DNA of 64,000 nt from TMED14 sp963925545. GTDB lineage: Bacteria > Bacteroidota > Bacteroidia > Flavobacteriales > Schleiferiaceae. The notes under the pieces are model-generated. The model did no database searches. It was not told the origin of the DNA and was given only the letters and a program-made list of their open reading frames with translations. The DNA lies in NCBI GenBank assembly GCA_963925545.1, contig CAWUSA010000012.1, forward strand, positions 133,053 to 197,052, read 5' to 3'. The number at the start of each line of letters is the position of its first letter. Position 1 is the first letter of the stretch. Shown in pieces: positions 36,816 to 45,642 of the stretch. The position numbers were made by a program, and so were the translations under genes.

Positions 36816-36840
36816 TCCCACATTACCCCACTTATTCCCA
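36816..36840 (-). promoter_or_regulatory. MraZ operator: three TGGGN boxes at 10-bp period
   Basis: On the minus strand TGGGA (36,836-36,840), TGGGG (36,826-36,830) and TGGGA (36,816-36,820) are separated by exactly five bases each. This is the (TGGGN-N5)3 array that MraZ is known to bind. It ends 9 bases upstream of the -7 box, so bound MraZ would cover the -33 region. Confidence 0.85.
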
Positions 36841-36981
36841 CTTTTGTTGAAAACTTTTGAAAAATGGGAATGAAAAACCACTCAAACCCTTTCTGTGATT
36901 GACTTGAAGGGCTGTTGTTGACAAGGGGCTGTTCAAGACAGGCCCTAGAGGGCGTATCTTCGCCCCCTTAAACCTGACTAC

Positions 36982-37755
36982 ATGAGCGATTTCACCTTGC
37001 ATCACGAAGAAAAATTTGAATTCCTGCTTGAAGGTACTGGTCCCCCCATCATCTTCCTTCATGGCTTGATGGGAAACCTGAGCAACTTTGGTGACCAGAT
37101 TCAATTTTTTGCTGATAACGGCTATGAAGTAAATATGCCAAAGCTGCCATTGTACAGTCTGCCAATACACCAATCCACCGTCAAGCACTTGACCCTGTTT
37201 TTGAAGGAATTTGTGGATCACCGTGGTCTGAATCAAGTGGTTTTGATTGGTAATTCTCTTGGTGGTCATATTGCTTTGATGTACCAGGCCTTGTTCCCTA
37301 AATCTACCCTAGGTATAGTTCTCGCTGGCAGTTCAGGCTTGTATGAATCAGCCATGGGTGGCTCATTCCCTAGACGAGGTGATAGGGAGTACATCGCAGA
37401 AAAGGTGCGTGACGTTTTTGAAGTGAAGTCAGTGGCCACGGAAGAGTTGATTGATCTGGTTTTTGAAACGGTTGGTAATCGCGTCAAAGCCTTGAAAACC
37501 TTATCTATTTCTAAAAGCGCCATCCGTCACAATATGACAGATGAATTGAAAAGCCTTAAGGCAGAGGCATGCATTATTTGGGGCCGTCAGGACGCGGTCA
37601 CACCACCAGATGTGGCAAAGAAATTCCATGATTTGCTGCCAAATTCAGAGCTGCATTGGATTGATAAATGTGGCCATGCAGCCATGATGGAACATCCTGA
37701 TACGTTCAATGACATCTTATTGACATGGCTAAACAAGCTCCACAAGCAGGACTGA
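36982..37755 (+). CDS. Alpha/beta hydrolase
   Basis: 257 residues with a complete alpha/beta-hydrolase catalytic set: nucleophile serine in GNSLGGH, aspartate in WGRQDAVTPPD and histidine in CGHAAMMEHP, plus the oxyanion HGLMGN near residue 30. It is an esterase, thioesterase or C-C hydrolase; the substrate is not evident. It diverges from mraZ. Its 3' end overlaps engB by 31 bases in another frame, so the two are cotranscribed. A TATCTTCG sequence 20 bases upstream (36,955-36,962) may be its -7 box. Confidence 0.87.
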   Translation: MSDFTLHHEEKFEFLLEGTGPPIIFLHGLMGNLSNFGDQIQFFADNGYEVNMPKLPLYSLPIHQSTVKHLTLFLKEFVDHRGLNQVVLIGNSLGGHIALMYQALFPKSTLGIVLAGSSGLYESAMGGSFPRRGDREYIAEKVRDVFEVKSVATEELIDLVFETVGNRVKALKTLSISKSAIRHNMTDELKSLKAEACIIWGRQDAVTPPDVAKKFHDLLPNSELHWIDKCGHAAMMEHPDTFNDILLTWLNKLHKQD

Positions 37756-38372
37756 ACATCAAGGCAAGTTTCATCAAATCCTCAGCTCGCAATGAAGAGT
37801 GTCCGGATTTGCATGTGCCTGAGTACGCATTCATTGGTCGATCTAATGTGGGGAAGTCATCTTTGATTAACCGATTGGTCGGGAATAAATACCTAGCTAA
37901 AATCTCAGGACGACCGGGCAAGACCCAGCTAATTAACCATTTCTCCATTGAGGATGGGCAATGGGCCTTGGTAGATTTACCTGGCTATGGCTACGCGAAG
38001 GTTAGCAAGATTCAACGAACAGAATTCAGCCGAATGATTGCCTACTACCTGCGCAACAGGAAAAATTTAGTCAACGTGTTTGTTTTGGTAGATGGTCGCC
38101 ATGAACCCCAGAAATTGGATTTAGCATTCGTCAAAAAATTGGGTAATTGGGGCATTCCCTTTTCCATCGTTTTCACCAAGATGGATAAACTGTCAAATTC
38201 TGATTCTGGTAAGAACCAAGCTTTGATGAATAGCACTTTGTTGAAGGAATGGGACAATTTGCCACCCATGTTTTTGACCTCAGCAGAGTCTGGCTTAGGT
38301 CGAAGTGAACTGTTGGCTTACATCAGCAAACTCAACGGGGAGATTGGTCCTCATCTGAAGAAAACAAGCTGA
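37725..38372 (+). CDS. engB: Ribosome biogenesis GTPase EngB (YihA/YsxC)
   Basis: 215 residues. G1 GRSNVGKSS (38-46), the switch SGRPGKTQLINHF, DLPGYGYAKVSK and TKMD are the EngB signature. It is needed for late 50S assembly. The only suitable ATG lies inside the hydrolase gene, 31 bases before that gene's stop. The 3' end overlaps the convergent gldC gene by 41 bases. Confidence 0.95.
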   Translation: MAKQAPQAGLNIKASFIKSSARNEECPDLHVPEYAFIGRSNVGKSSLINRLVGNKYLAKISGRPGKTQLINHFSIEDGQWALVDLPGYGYAKVSKIQRTEFSRMIAYYLRNRKNLVNVFVLVDGRHEPQKLDLAFVKKLGNWGIPFSIVFTKMDKLSNSDSGKNQALMNSTLLKEWDNLPPMFLTSAESGLGRSELLAYISKLNGEIGPHLKKTS

Positions 38373-38685
38373 GTTTGTCGGCAAAATGAGCCGCATAATC
38401 TCTCAAGTCTTCTGCCATCTTTTTTTCATCTGTCGATCGCTCCAGGCCATCTGCCATAGCTAGCAGGGTTTGGTGGTAGAACCGTTTCATGTCCTCTACT
38501 TGCATGCCCTTGGTCCACAAGTCGATGCGTAAGGTGTCCTTTGCCTTAGCATCCCATACGCTGAGCATGAAGGCATCAGCTTCGGCTTTTTCAATGCCAC
38601 CATCCGGTGCTGACCAGCTCATGGATTCGGGTACATGGTTCTCGTCAACCGTGACATCAAGGGTGATTTGTGATTGCTTGCTCAT
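38332..38685 (-). CDS. gldC: Gliding motility protein GldC
   Basis: 117 residues, soluble. The segments VDENHVPESMSWSAPDGG, MLSVWDAKAKDTLRIDLWT and YHQTLLAMADGLER match the GldC family, a small cytoplasmic protein that supports gliding in Flavobacteriia. It follows gldB by 9 bases, the standard order. The last 41 bases run antisense to the end of engB. Confidence 0.9.
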   Translation of the reverse strand: MSKQSQITLDVTVDENHVPESMSWSAPDGGIEKAEADAFMLSVWDAKAKDTLRIDLWTKGMQVEDMKRFYHQTLLAMADGLERSTDEKKMAEDLRDYAAHFADKLSLFSSDEDQSPR

Positions 38686-38694
38686 GGGATCAGT

Positions 38695-39678
38695 TTATGG
38701 CCGGTAGGCGGATTGTTGAAGCAGTTGATTGTCATCGACGGATTGTGTGATGGCAATCAAGGATAGGTCGGCATGTTCACGCCAATGGGATTGCAGGATG
38801 CGCCAGCCAAGCCACGCGCCAACGCGGCCAGGGATTTCACCATCCATGGTGCTCCCCAGTTTGCTGAAGGGGGCAGGCTGTATCAACTTGCGTTTGAGGT
38901 CTGGAGAGCTGCTGTAGAGCCAGCGTTCTTGCATAAAGGTGGACCAGATATCCCTTTCATGGTTTTCAAGGAAGGCACGTTGTTCAGGGCCGACCCCTAA
39001 CCACCGGTAGGCGGCATCTTCCCCTAAAACGGCATGCAGCACCATCAGGTACCTGCCTTCATGCAACATGGCATTGATCAGATCGGTGCCATTAGCCTGG
39101 GATGGGAGAAAGGCAGAGGCCCATTGGGCAACAATTTGAGCCATGGCCATGTCAGGGTGATGGCGACTTGCTAAATAGCGTTCTTCTTTGTCATACAGCG
39201 GATGCTCTGCACCAAGGTATTGATCCCAAGGAAGGAACACCACCCCATCACCAATCAAGATGGCATGATTTTCTGCCTGGCTGACCCAAGTGTAAACGTA
39301 AGTGGTGCCTTTGATTGGCCCCGTCCAATGCGTCAGACGTGCAAAGGCCTCGTGCAAGTCGGCATCCCAATCAGCCAATGCAGGCCGGGATTTGATCACG
39401 TCCTGGTAAAGGCTTTGCACTGTTTCGCTCAGTAAATAGGGGGGGAAGTTGCTTTTCCACTCCGCCTCAAACAACAGGGGATGATTGGGTGCCATGTGGT
39501 TCAATTGCGCCATCATGTTGATGGAATCCAGCCCCAGTACAGAATCAGCAAAGTGCACGATGTGCAATTTCTCGCTGGGGAAGTCCAGATTGTCAACCTG
39601 CCAGGGTTCTGTCTGGCAACTGCTGCTCAGCATAGCGGTCAATCCGGCAATCAGAATTACTTTAGATGGTGCATTCAT
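38695..39678 (-). CDS. gldB: Gliding motility lipoprotein GldB
   Basis: 327 residues from the ATG at 39,678. This start puts the lipobox LSSSC (cysteine 21) at the right distance and lies 9 bases after an exact -7 box; the longer in-frame version begins upstream of that promoter. The body has the GldB pattern with a metallopeptidase-like fold (ILIGDGVVFLPWDQYLG, HPDMAMAQIVAQW) and ends PGRVGAWLGWRILQSHWRE, typical of the family. GldB is needed for gliding and for stability of the GldK-GldN complex parts. Confidence 0.92.
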   Translation of the reverse strand: MNAPSKVILIAGLTAMLSSSCQTEPWQVDNLDFPSEKLHIVHFADSVLGLDSINMMAQLNHMAPNHPLLFEAEWKSNFPPYLLSETVQSLYQDVIKSRPALADWDADLHEAFARLTHWTGPIKGTTYVYTWVSQAENHAILIGDGVVFLPWDQYLGAEHPLYDKEERYLASRHHPDMAMAQIVAQWASAFLPSQANGTDLINAMLHEGRYLMVLHAVLGEDAAYRWLGVGPEQRAFLENHERDIWSTFMQERWLYSSSPDLKRKLIQPAPFSKLGSTMDGEIPGRVGAWLGWRILQSHWREHADLSLIAITQSVDDNQLLQQSAYRP

Positions 39679-39687
39679 ATCAGTCCC

Positions 39688-39695
39688 CAAAGATA
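39688..39695 (-). promoter_or_regulatory. -7 element (TATCTTTG) of gldB-gldC
   Basis: An exact TAnnTTTG match on the minus strand in the 25-base gap between the divergent gldB and nadE start codons, 9 bases before the gldB ATG. Its -33 region would fall within nadE. Confidence 0.55.
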
Positions 39696-39703
39696 TTGTC
39701 CCT

Positions 39704-40519
39704 ATGACCAATCCCGACCCCATTGTAAGCCATATCACCAGTTGGCTGATCGCCTATGCGAGCAAGGCTGGCGCCAAGGGCTTTGCGCTAGGCGTTTCAG
39801 GTGGTGTGGATTCTGCTTTGACCGCCCACCTTTGCGCCTTAACAGGGCTTGAATTGCGATTGATGGAGCTGCCAATCCATCAACCCCCAAGCCATGTTCA
39901 ACGCGGTAAGGACATGATGGATGCCCTTTGCGGTAAACATGCACAGGTCACATCCCGCTGCGTGGACTTGACAGATTTGTTTGACCAGCATTTGGAAGCA
40001 TTGAATCTGCCGTCAGGTCGATTGACACAGCTGGCCTTGATCAACACCCGGGCAAGGCTGCGCATGACGACCCTTTATGCTGAAGCACAAGCGCATGGCT
40101 TGCTGGTCGTTGGCACGGGAAACAAGGTGGAGGACTTTGGTATTGGCTTTTACACTAAATACGGTGATGGTGGTGTGGATTTGAGCCCCATTGCAGACTT
40201 GACCAAGTCAGAGGTTCAGGCATTGGCTCGATTCGTTGGTGTACCAGCAGCTATTTTAACAGCAACTCCCTCCGATGGGCTCTGGGATGATGGCCGAAGC
40301 GATGAAATGCAAATCGGAGCCAGCTACCCAGAATTGGAATGGGCCATGGCACGATGTGAAGCTATGGGATGGCAAGCTGGTCAACCTGTTGAACCATTGA
40401 TGGCAGGCGATGATCTCAGCGATAGGCAGTGCGAGGTGCTAGCTATTTACTGCCGGATGCATGCAGCCAATCAGCATAAAATGCAGCCAATTCCCATCTG
40501 CGTAATCCCCAACAAATAG
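39704..40519 (+). CDS. nadE: NH3-dependent NAD+ synthetase
   Basis: 271 residues from the ATG at 39,704. The PP-loop SGGVDS is at 32-37, with VGTGNKVEDFGIGFYTKYGDGG forming the deamido-NAD site. There is no glutaminase domain, so ammonia is the nitrogen source. It completes NAD synthesis. The pairing nadE / gldB-gldC back to back is common in Flavobacteriia and supports the lineage. It converges with the phosphatase gene with a 5-base gap. Confidence 0.94.
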   Translation: MTNPDPIVSHITSWLIAYASKAGAKGFALGVSGGVDSALTAHLCALTGLELRLMELPIHQPPSHVQRGKDMMDALCGKHAQVTSRCVDLTDLFDQHLEALNLPSGRLTQLALINTRARLRMTTLYAEAQAHGLLVVGTGNKVEDFGIGFYTKYGDGGVDLSPIADLTKSEVQALARFVGVPAAILTATPSDGLWDDGRSDEMQIGASYPELEWAMARCEAMGWQAGQPVEPLMAGDDLSDRQCEVLAIYCRMHAANQHKMQPIPICVIPNK

Positions 40520-40524
40520 CAGGG

Positions 40525-42141
40525 TTATTTATTGGCAGGGCTCACCCACAAAGGGTTGCCTGTACAGGCAGACGGTGAGGCGATGCCAATCACCTTACTC
40601 AAAGTTGGTGCCATATCCCGAATGTAGGCGCGCTCATTGTGCATGGCCTGTGGGTTGAATGCCTTGCCCATGAAAATCAATGGGACATGGCTGTCATAAT
40701 GGTAACCTGACCCATGGGTTGTGCCTGTGGGGCCATAGGCTAAATGCCCAGGCTTCAACGCGTAGAACACTTGACCACTTCGCTTATCTGACCCATTGCG
40801 ACGAAGCTGCGCATAGGGGTCTGGGGACAAGCGGATTTCCTCCCATGTCCATGCTTCTGCGATGGCGGGGTGACCCAAGATGGCATTGCGAACTGCCACA
40901 GCAAGATTCTGTTCTCTGCTGCTGAGGTAAATCTGATCATTGGATAGGTTCAGAACCTTGTCGTTGTCAATGCCAGCTTGATGCATCAAGACACGCAATT
41001 CAGCTTCCAAATCTGCCGGTGCCCACAACTCAGCAGGAAAGCCATCAGCCTTTGCTTGCATTGGGTTGTCAGAAGCACCGTGGTCTGCAGTGAAGGTGAC
41101 CAGGTAGTTGCCCTTGCCAACCAGCAAGTCCAACGATTCAAACAAATGCTTCAAATCAAGATCCAACCGCAAGTACATGTCCATCACCTCTTGTGAGCGT
41201 GGCCCCATGGCATGCCCCAGGTAATCGGTGGCTGAAAAACTGATGGCCAGCACATCGGTGATGTCATCTTGTCCTAAGCCCTCGGCTTTAACAGCTACCA
41301 GGGCTGCATCAACAAGCAGGGTGTTCCCGGCAGGCGTGGATTTGAATGCCCCGTTGTAGGCGCTTTGCATGGCCTTCAGGTCATACGGGAAAGCGGCAGA
41401 TTTTGCACCTTTTGGGACACGTTCAAAGTCACTCTGATCCGGTCCAGCTAAGGCATCGTAATGTGAAACATCAAGCAGGCGATCCCAACTGCCCGTCATG
41501 TAGGATGAGGGGGCATTGCTTCGATTGAAGCGCATCATCCATTTGGGTAGGTCATCCATGTAATGGCTGCTGGTGACAAAACCAGCATCGCTGTCAATCC
41601 AGTAGGCAGCATCACCGTAATGCCCGGCAGCACAGATGGCGCCACGGTCTTTGATAGAAAAAGCAATGACCTTGGCCTTGCCTTGGGTGGCCCATTCCAA
41701 CTCATCGGTCCAGGTGGTTGACCGGATGTTCTTGGGGCTTCGACGGTGTGCATCGCTTGAGGAACCAACAGGGGTCACTTGATCATCTTCCACACAGTAA
41801 ACGCTTCGCTTCAGGCTGGCATCGTACCAGTCGTTAGCGATGATGCCATGAAAGCGTGGGTCAGTTCCCGTATAAATCGTCGCATGCCCTGGTCCAGTAT
41901 AGGTCGGAGCATGGCTGTAGTGGGCGTTGATGAAGGACTCACCTTCTGACATCAAGGTCTGAATGCCGCCGGTGTAGAGGTCTTCAAAGCGTGTCAGGTA
42001 GTCGGCGCGCATTTGATCCACAACGATGGAAACCACCAACTTGGGTGCTTGTGTTGACGCTTCTTGTGTTTGCGCTTGTAGAGATTGAATGGGCCAAGCA
42101 GTTGCTAGGGCAAGGGGAATAAGCCAATGAGATACCTTCAT
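40525..42141 (-). CDS. PafA-type alkaline phosphatase, secreted
   Basis: 538 residues with a signal peptide (cleavage near LQA, residue 23). The motif VVDQMRADYL supplies the first metal aspartate and APTYTGPGHATIYTG the nucleophile, most likely Thr82; TADHGASDNP is the later metal site. A threonine nucleophile groups it with the calcium- and phosphate-insensitive PafA enzymes of Bacteroidota, which release phosphate from many organic esters in the periplasm. It follows the ABC-F gene by 10 bases; a TAACTTCA box at 42,147-42,154 might give it its own start. Confidence 0.9.
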   Translation of the reverse strand: MKVSHWLIPLALATAWPIQSLQAQTQEASTQAPKLVVSIVVDQMRADYLTRFEDLYTGGIQTLMSEGESFINAHYSHAPTYTGPGHATIYTGTDPRFHGIIANDWYDASLKRSVYCVEDDQVTPVGSSSDAHRRSPKNIRSTTWTDELEWATQGKAKVIAFSIKDRGAICAAGHYGDAAYWIDSDAGFVTSSHYMDDLPKWMMRFNRSNAPSSYMTGSWDRLLDVSHYDALAGPDQSDFERVPKGAKSAAFPYDLKAMQSAYNGAFKSTPAGNTLLVDAALVAVKAEGLGQDDITDVLAISFSATDYLGHAMGPRSQEVMDMYLRLDLDLKHLFESLDLLVGKGNYLVTFTADHGASDNPMQAKADGFPAELWAPADLEAELRVLMHQAGIDNDKVLNLSNDQIYLSSREQNLAVAVRNAILGHPAIAEAWTWEEIRLSPDPYAQLRRNGSDKRSGQVFYALKPGHLAYGPTGTTHGSGYHYDSHVPLIFMGKAFNPQAMHNERAYIRDMAPTLSKVIGIASPSACTGNPLWVSPANK

Positions 42142-42151
42142 AAGCGTGAAG

Positions 42152-44116
42152 TTACGATGCAGATGACGCCAATTGGGTTTCTTGGTCCTTCAAGTGATTG
42201 ACGGTGTCCTCCCAGGTAGCAAAGGCCTCCTCAACCTTGCCTTGCAAAACCTCATAATTCTGGTAGTAGGCGGGATCTGAACTGGCTTTCTTGTAAGCTT
42301 CAGCATCGGCTAATACTTTGTCCATGACATCGAGTTTCTCTTGCAGGGATCCGTAGGCTTCTTCTGCCTTGTCAGCTTGTCGACGAGCCTTGTTAACAGC
42401 CTTTTCGAGATCGCGAAGCTGTGCGCGCTGCTCCTTATGGCCAATCTTGCCGCTGTCAACCTTTGCTTGCTGGGCAATCTCTGTCTTTTTGTCCAATTCC
42501 CGCATGCTATCAAGCTTGCGTTTCTCCAGGAAATAAGCAATGCCACCAAGGTATTGCTTGGCCTTACCGTCTTTGAATTCATAGGTCATGTCAGCCAATC
42601 CTTCAAGGAATTCTCTGTCGTGTGAAACCAATATCAGTGTGCCATCGTACAAATTCAGGGCATCCTTGAGGACATCCTTTGCGACCATATCTAAGTGATT
42701 GGTTGGCTCATCAAGAATCAGCAAATTCATGGGGTTGAGCATCAGCTGACACAAGGCCAGTCGGCCTCGTTCTCCACCGGAAAGCACCTTCACTTTTTTC
42801 TCCACATCCTCCTTTTGAAACATGAAATTGCCCAGCAGCTTCCGCACTTGGGGCCTCATATTTTCAGGGGCAGAATCCTCAATAGTTTGCAAGACAGTGA
42901 GGTTTCCATCAAGGACATCTGCTTGATCCTGTGCGTAGTAGGATAGCTTTACCTGATGGCCAAAAACCAACTCTCCCTCATGTTTTAGCGCTTCAGCCAT
43001 GATTTTGACAAGGGTGGTTTTGCCTTGGCCATTCTGACCCACAAAGGCCACTTTTTGGCCCCGGCTTAATTCCATGTCTAAGCCCTTCAGTACATGCTTC
43101 TCTCCATAGTGCTTATGGATGTTTTTCATGTTAACGACCACCTTGCCAGAGTGCGGTGACGGTGGAAATTTGACACGCATTTGTCGCTTGTCCTCGTCAT
43201 CCACTGCGATCACATCCATGCGAGCCAACTGCTTAATCAAACTCTGCGCAAAAGCTGCTTTGGATGCTTTGTAGCGGAATTTTTCAATCAACAATTTTGT
43301 CTGCTTGATTTCTTTGTCTTGATTGAACTTAGCCTGGCGTTGCTTTTCGCGGATTTCCTCGCGCAAAACCAAATACTTGTAGTAGGGGGCAGGGTAGTCA
43401 TAGGACTTGCCCATCACGATTTCCAAGGTCCGGTTGGTGGCGTTGTTCAGAAAGGTTCGGTCATGCGACACCAGAATGATTGCCTGAGGGCTTTCAGATA
43501 GGAATTGCTCCAACCAGAGAATGGATTCTAAGTCAAGATGGTTTGTTGGCTCGTCCAAAAGCAAGAGGTCATTTCTCTGCAGCAGGATTTTCGATAACTC
43601 AACCCGCATTTGCCAACCCCCAGAAAAGGTGTCAAGTCGCTTGTGGAAGTCATCTGCAATGAATCCTAGGCCCATCAAAACCCTTTCCATGTCAGCTTGG
43701 TAGGTGTAACCACCAATGTGCTGAAAATGTTCCTGTGCCTTATGGAATCGATCAATCAAGTCCATGTAACCCTGTGACTCAAAGTCCTCACGTTGCCCCA
43801 TCTCTAGGGTCATGCTCTCCATGTCAATTTCAAGCTGTTGGATGTCACCAAAGCTTGTTGCGCATTCATCCCATACGGTTCGCTCCCCCTGAGTGGGGAT
43901 GTCCTGGGTCAAAAAGCCAATCTTGAAATCTGTTGGCGTGTTGATTTGACCTTGGTCCTGGCTCATCTCACCAGCAATCAGTCTCAATAGGGTAGACTTG
44001 CCAGCGCCATTGCGGCCAACAAGGCCCAATCGCTGACCAGGGGTTACCTGGAATGAAATATCCTTGAATAGGTCGGTGCCGCCAAATGACAGGCCAAGTT
44101 GGTGTACGCTTAACAT
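42152..44116 (-). CDS. ABC-F family ATPase (Uup-like)
   Basis: 654 residues from the ATG at 44,116. The two ATPase domains have Walker A GRNGAGKST and GQNGQGKTT, signatures FSGGWQMRVELS and LSGGERGRLALC, and no membrane segments. The linker between them is present, and the C-terminal 110 residues form a coiled coil as in Uup. ABC-F proteins act on the ribosome, not in transport. The longer in-frame version starts upstream of an exact TACTTTTG box, so 44,116 is preferred. Confidence 0.9.
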   Translation of the reverse strand: MLSVHQLGLSFGGTDLFKDISFQVTPGQRLGLVGRNGAGKSTLLRLIAGEMSQDQGQINTPTDFKIGFLTQDIPTQGERTVWDECATSFGDIQQLEIDMESMTLEMGQREDFESQGYMDLIDRFHKAQEHFQHIGGYTYQADMERVLMGLGFIADDFHKRLDTFSGGWQMRVELSKILLQRNDLLLLDEPTNHLDLESILWLEQFLSESPQAIILVSHDRTFLNNATNRTLEIVMGKSYDYPAPYYKYLVLREEIREKQRQAKFNQDKEIKQTKLLIEKFRYKASKAAFAQSLIKQLARMDVIAVDDEDKRQMRVKFPPSPHSGKVVVNMKNIHKHYGEKHVLKGLDMELSRGQKVAFVGQNGQGKTTLVKIMAEALKHEGELVFGHQVKLSYYAQDQADVLDGNLTVLQTIEDSAPENMRPQVRKLLGNFMFQKEDVEKKVKVLSGGERGRLALCQLMLNPMNLLILDEPTNHLDMVAKDVLKDALNLYDGTLILVSHDREFLEGLADMTYEFKDGKAKQYLGGIAYFLEKRKLDSMRELDKKTEIAQQAKVDSGKIGHKEQRAQLRDLEKAVNKARRQADKAEEAYGSLQEKLDVMDKVLADAEAYKKASSDPAYYQNYEVLQGKVEEAFATWEDTVNHLKDQETQLASSAS

Positions 44117-44122
44117 GGGTGG

Positions 44123-44130
44123 CAAAAGTA
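44123..44130 (-). promoter_or_regulatory. -7 element (TACTTTTG) of the ABC-F gene
   Basis: An exact TAnnTTTG match on the minus strand that ends 6 bases before the ATG at 44,116. The mRNA would have little or no leader. Confidence 0.55.
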
Positions 44131-44229
44131 ACATCCACCCCATGGTTTCAGAGTAAATTTGTGGAAATTCTATCAGACGGGCTATTGGGCCTTAAAATCC
44201 CGGTGTAACCAAGTAAATACCAGCATACC

Positions 44230-44619
44230 ATGACATCACCTATTGGCAAAGGCAGCAAGTTTTATAGCATCATCAAGGCAAAATGCCCTGCTTGCCATGA
44301 AGGCGAGATGTTCAATGACCCCAACCCTTACCATCTGAAGACACTAGCTGACATGCCATCTCATTGTTCAGTTTGTGATCAAGTCTACGAACCAGAACCC
44401 AATTTTTACTATGGTGCGATGTATGTGTCTTACGCCTACACTGTAGCCATTTCTGTGGCCATCTATATCATAGTTGCCGTCTTCCTTGGGGTAGGGATGT
44501 GGGAGACCATCATAGCCCTGGGGGTGATCCTGGTTGGTTTTTCCCCCGTGTTATTCAGGATTTCACGCAGTACTTGGCTGAATATCTTTGTCCACTTCAA
44601 GCCCAAGGCGCAGCAGTGA
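44230..44619 (+). CDS. DUF983 family membrane protein
   Basis: 129 residues. Two CxxC pairs (KCPACHEGEM and HCSVCDQVY) form a zinc ribbon at the N-terminus, followed by two transmembrane helices (about 62-85 and 88-108). This matches DUF983, a small inner-membrane family of unknown function. The last 23 bases overlap the convergent oxidoreductase gene. Confidence 0.88.
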   Translation: MTSPIGKGSKFYSIIKAKCPACHEGEMFNDPNPYHLKTLADMPSHCSVCDQVYEPEPNFYYGAMYVSYAYTVAISVAIYIIVAVFLGVGMWETIIALGVILVGFSPVLFRISRSTWLNIFVHFKPKAQQ

Positions 44620-45583
44620 TCAGTTTTTTTGCCCAATAGGGTGCCGTCATAGCTCCCCTTGACCCCAATCCATTGAGATAGCCTAGGTTGCTCTCAACGC
44701 CATGCCAGCCCAGCCTCACGATGCGGTCTTTCATGGTTGGTCGGATGCCCACCCATTGATCCACGACGCGCAGACCAGGCATAGAAAACCAAGGCTTCAA
44801 GCCATCCAACAATTCCAGCCTGGCAGCCTTGCTTGGTGGGTCATTGAATTTGTCCCAGCTATAAGTAGCGCCCAGTTTGGCCATGGAACCCCCTTCGGGC
44901 AAAAGGAAATGGCTTTGATGGTAGGGGTGATGCATGGCCTCGCCATCCCATGCGATGGTCAAGCCTTCTCCGCGTGAAGCGGCAAAGGGCAATTCACCAA
45001 AAAAATATTTTGTCCATTGGGCTTGAACCCCTTCTGCAAGGATCAAGGCATCCACCTTGTGGCCAGAGACCATCCAGCCTTTCCCTTCTCGTTCAATGTG
45101 GTCAACCTGCCCGTGGATCAATTGTTCGCCAAGGTGCGTTGCCATGGCCTTCAAGTAGGCTTTGCTGTGCAATCGTCCACTATGTTGGACTTGTCCCACA
45201 TGGCTATGCTGAATCCCTTGATGATCTGCTTCATGGCATGGTCCTATGAAGGGTTTTAATGCTTTAATGTCAGCCAACTGTCCCCAATCCTCCGTTGCTT
45301 GGCTGCCAATGAGGACTTCCCTGATGGAATCCATATTCAATAGGCCTTGACCCAGGCTGGCCTCAACTGATTCGTAGTAGGTCTGCATGGCATTCAGATG
45401 CATCTGTGCCTGCTGTACCACCTTTCGACGCCGTAAGGTGACAGGATTGATTAAGCCAGAAGCCATCCATGAAGCTGATTGCTCAATGCCCCGATCAAAC
45501 ACAGTGACAGCATGGCCCACTTGCTGCAGTTGCCATGCCAGTGCGCTGCCGCCAAAGCCTTGTCCAATGATGCCTATGTGCAT
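44597..45583 (-). CDS. FAD-dependent oxidoreductase, DAO family
   Basis: 328 residues from the ATG at 45,583 (MHIGIIGQGFGGSALAW); the dinucleotide-binding GxGxxG is at the very start. SWMASGLINPVTLRRR, SRGEGLTI and the final GLGSRGAMTAPYWA are typical of the D-amino-acid oxidase/glycine oxidase fold family. The substrate is not evident. Bacteroidota carry related proteins of unassigned role. It lies downstream of gldN but is insulated by that operon's terminator. Confidence 0.85.
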   Translation of the reverse strand: MHIGIIGQGFGGSALAWQLQQVGHAVTVFDRGIEQSASWMASGLINPVTLRRRKVVQQAQMHLNAMQTYYESVEASLGQGLLNMDSIREVLIGSQATEDWGQLADIKALKPFIGPCHEADHQGIQHSHVGQVQHSGRLHSKAYLKAMATHLGEQLIHGQVDHIEREGKGWMVSGHKVDALILAEGVQAQWTKYFFGELPFAASRGEGLTIAWDGEAMHHPYHQSHFLLPEGGSMAKLGATYSWDKFNDPPSKAARLELLDGLKPWFSMPGLRVVDQWVGIRPTMKDRIVRLGWHGVESNLGYLNGLGSRGAMTAPYWAKKLITAAPWA

Positions 45584-45601
45584 ATCCTTCAATTGAGGTA
45601 T

Positions 45602-45630
45602 AAAAAAAAAGGCCGCTTTGAGCGGCCTTT
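45602..45630 (-). terminator. Terminator of the porP-gldKLMN operon
   Basis: A perfect stem of ten pairs, AAAGGCCGCT (45,608-45,617) with AGCGGCCTTT (45,621-45,630) and a 3-base loop, with an A run that reads as T9 on the minus strand. It starts 13 bases after the gldN stop. Confidence 0.9.
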
Positions 45631-45642
45631 CAATGGGGTTGA

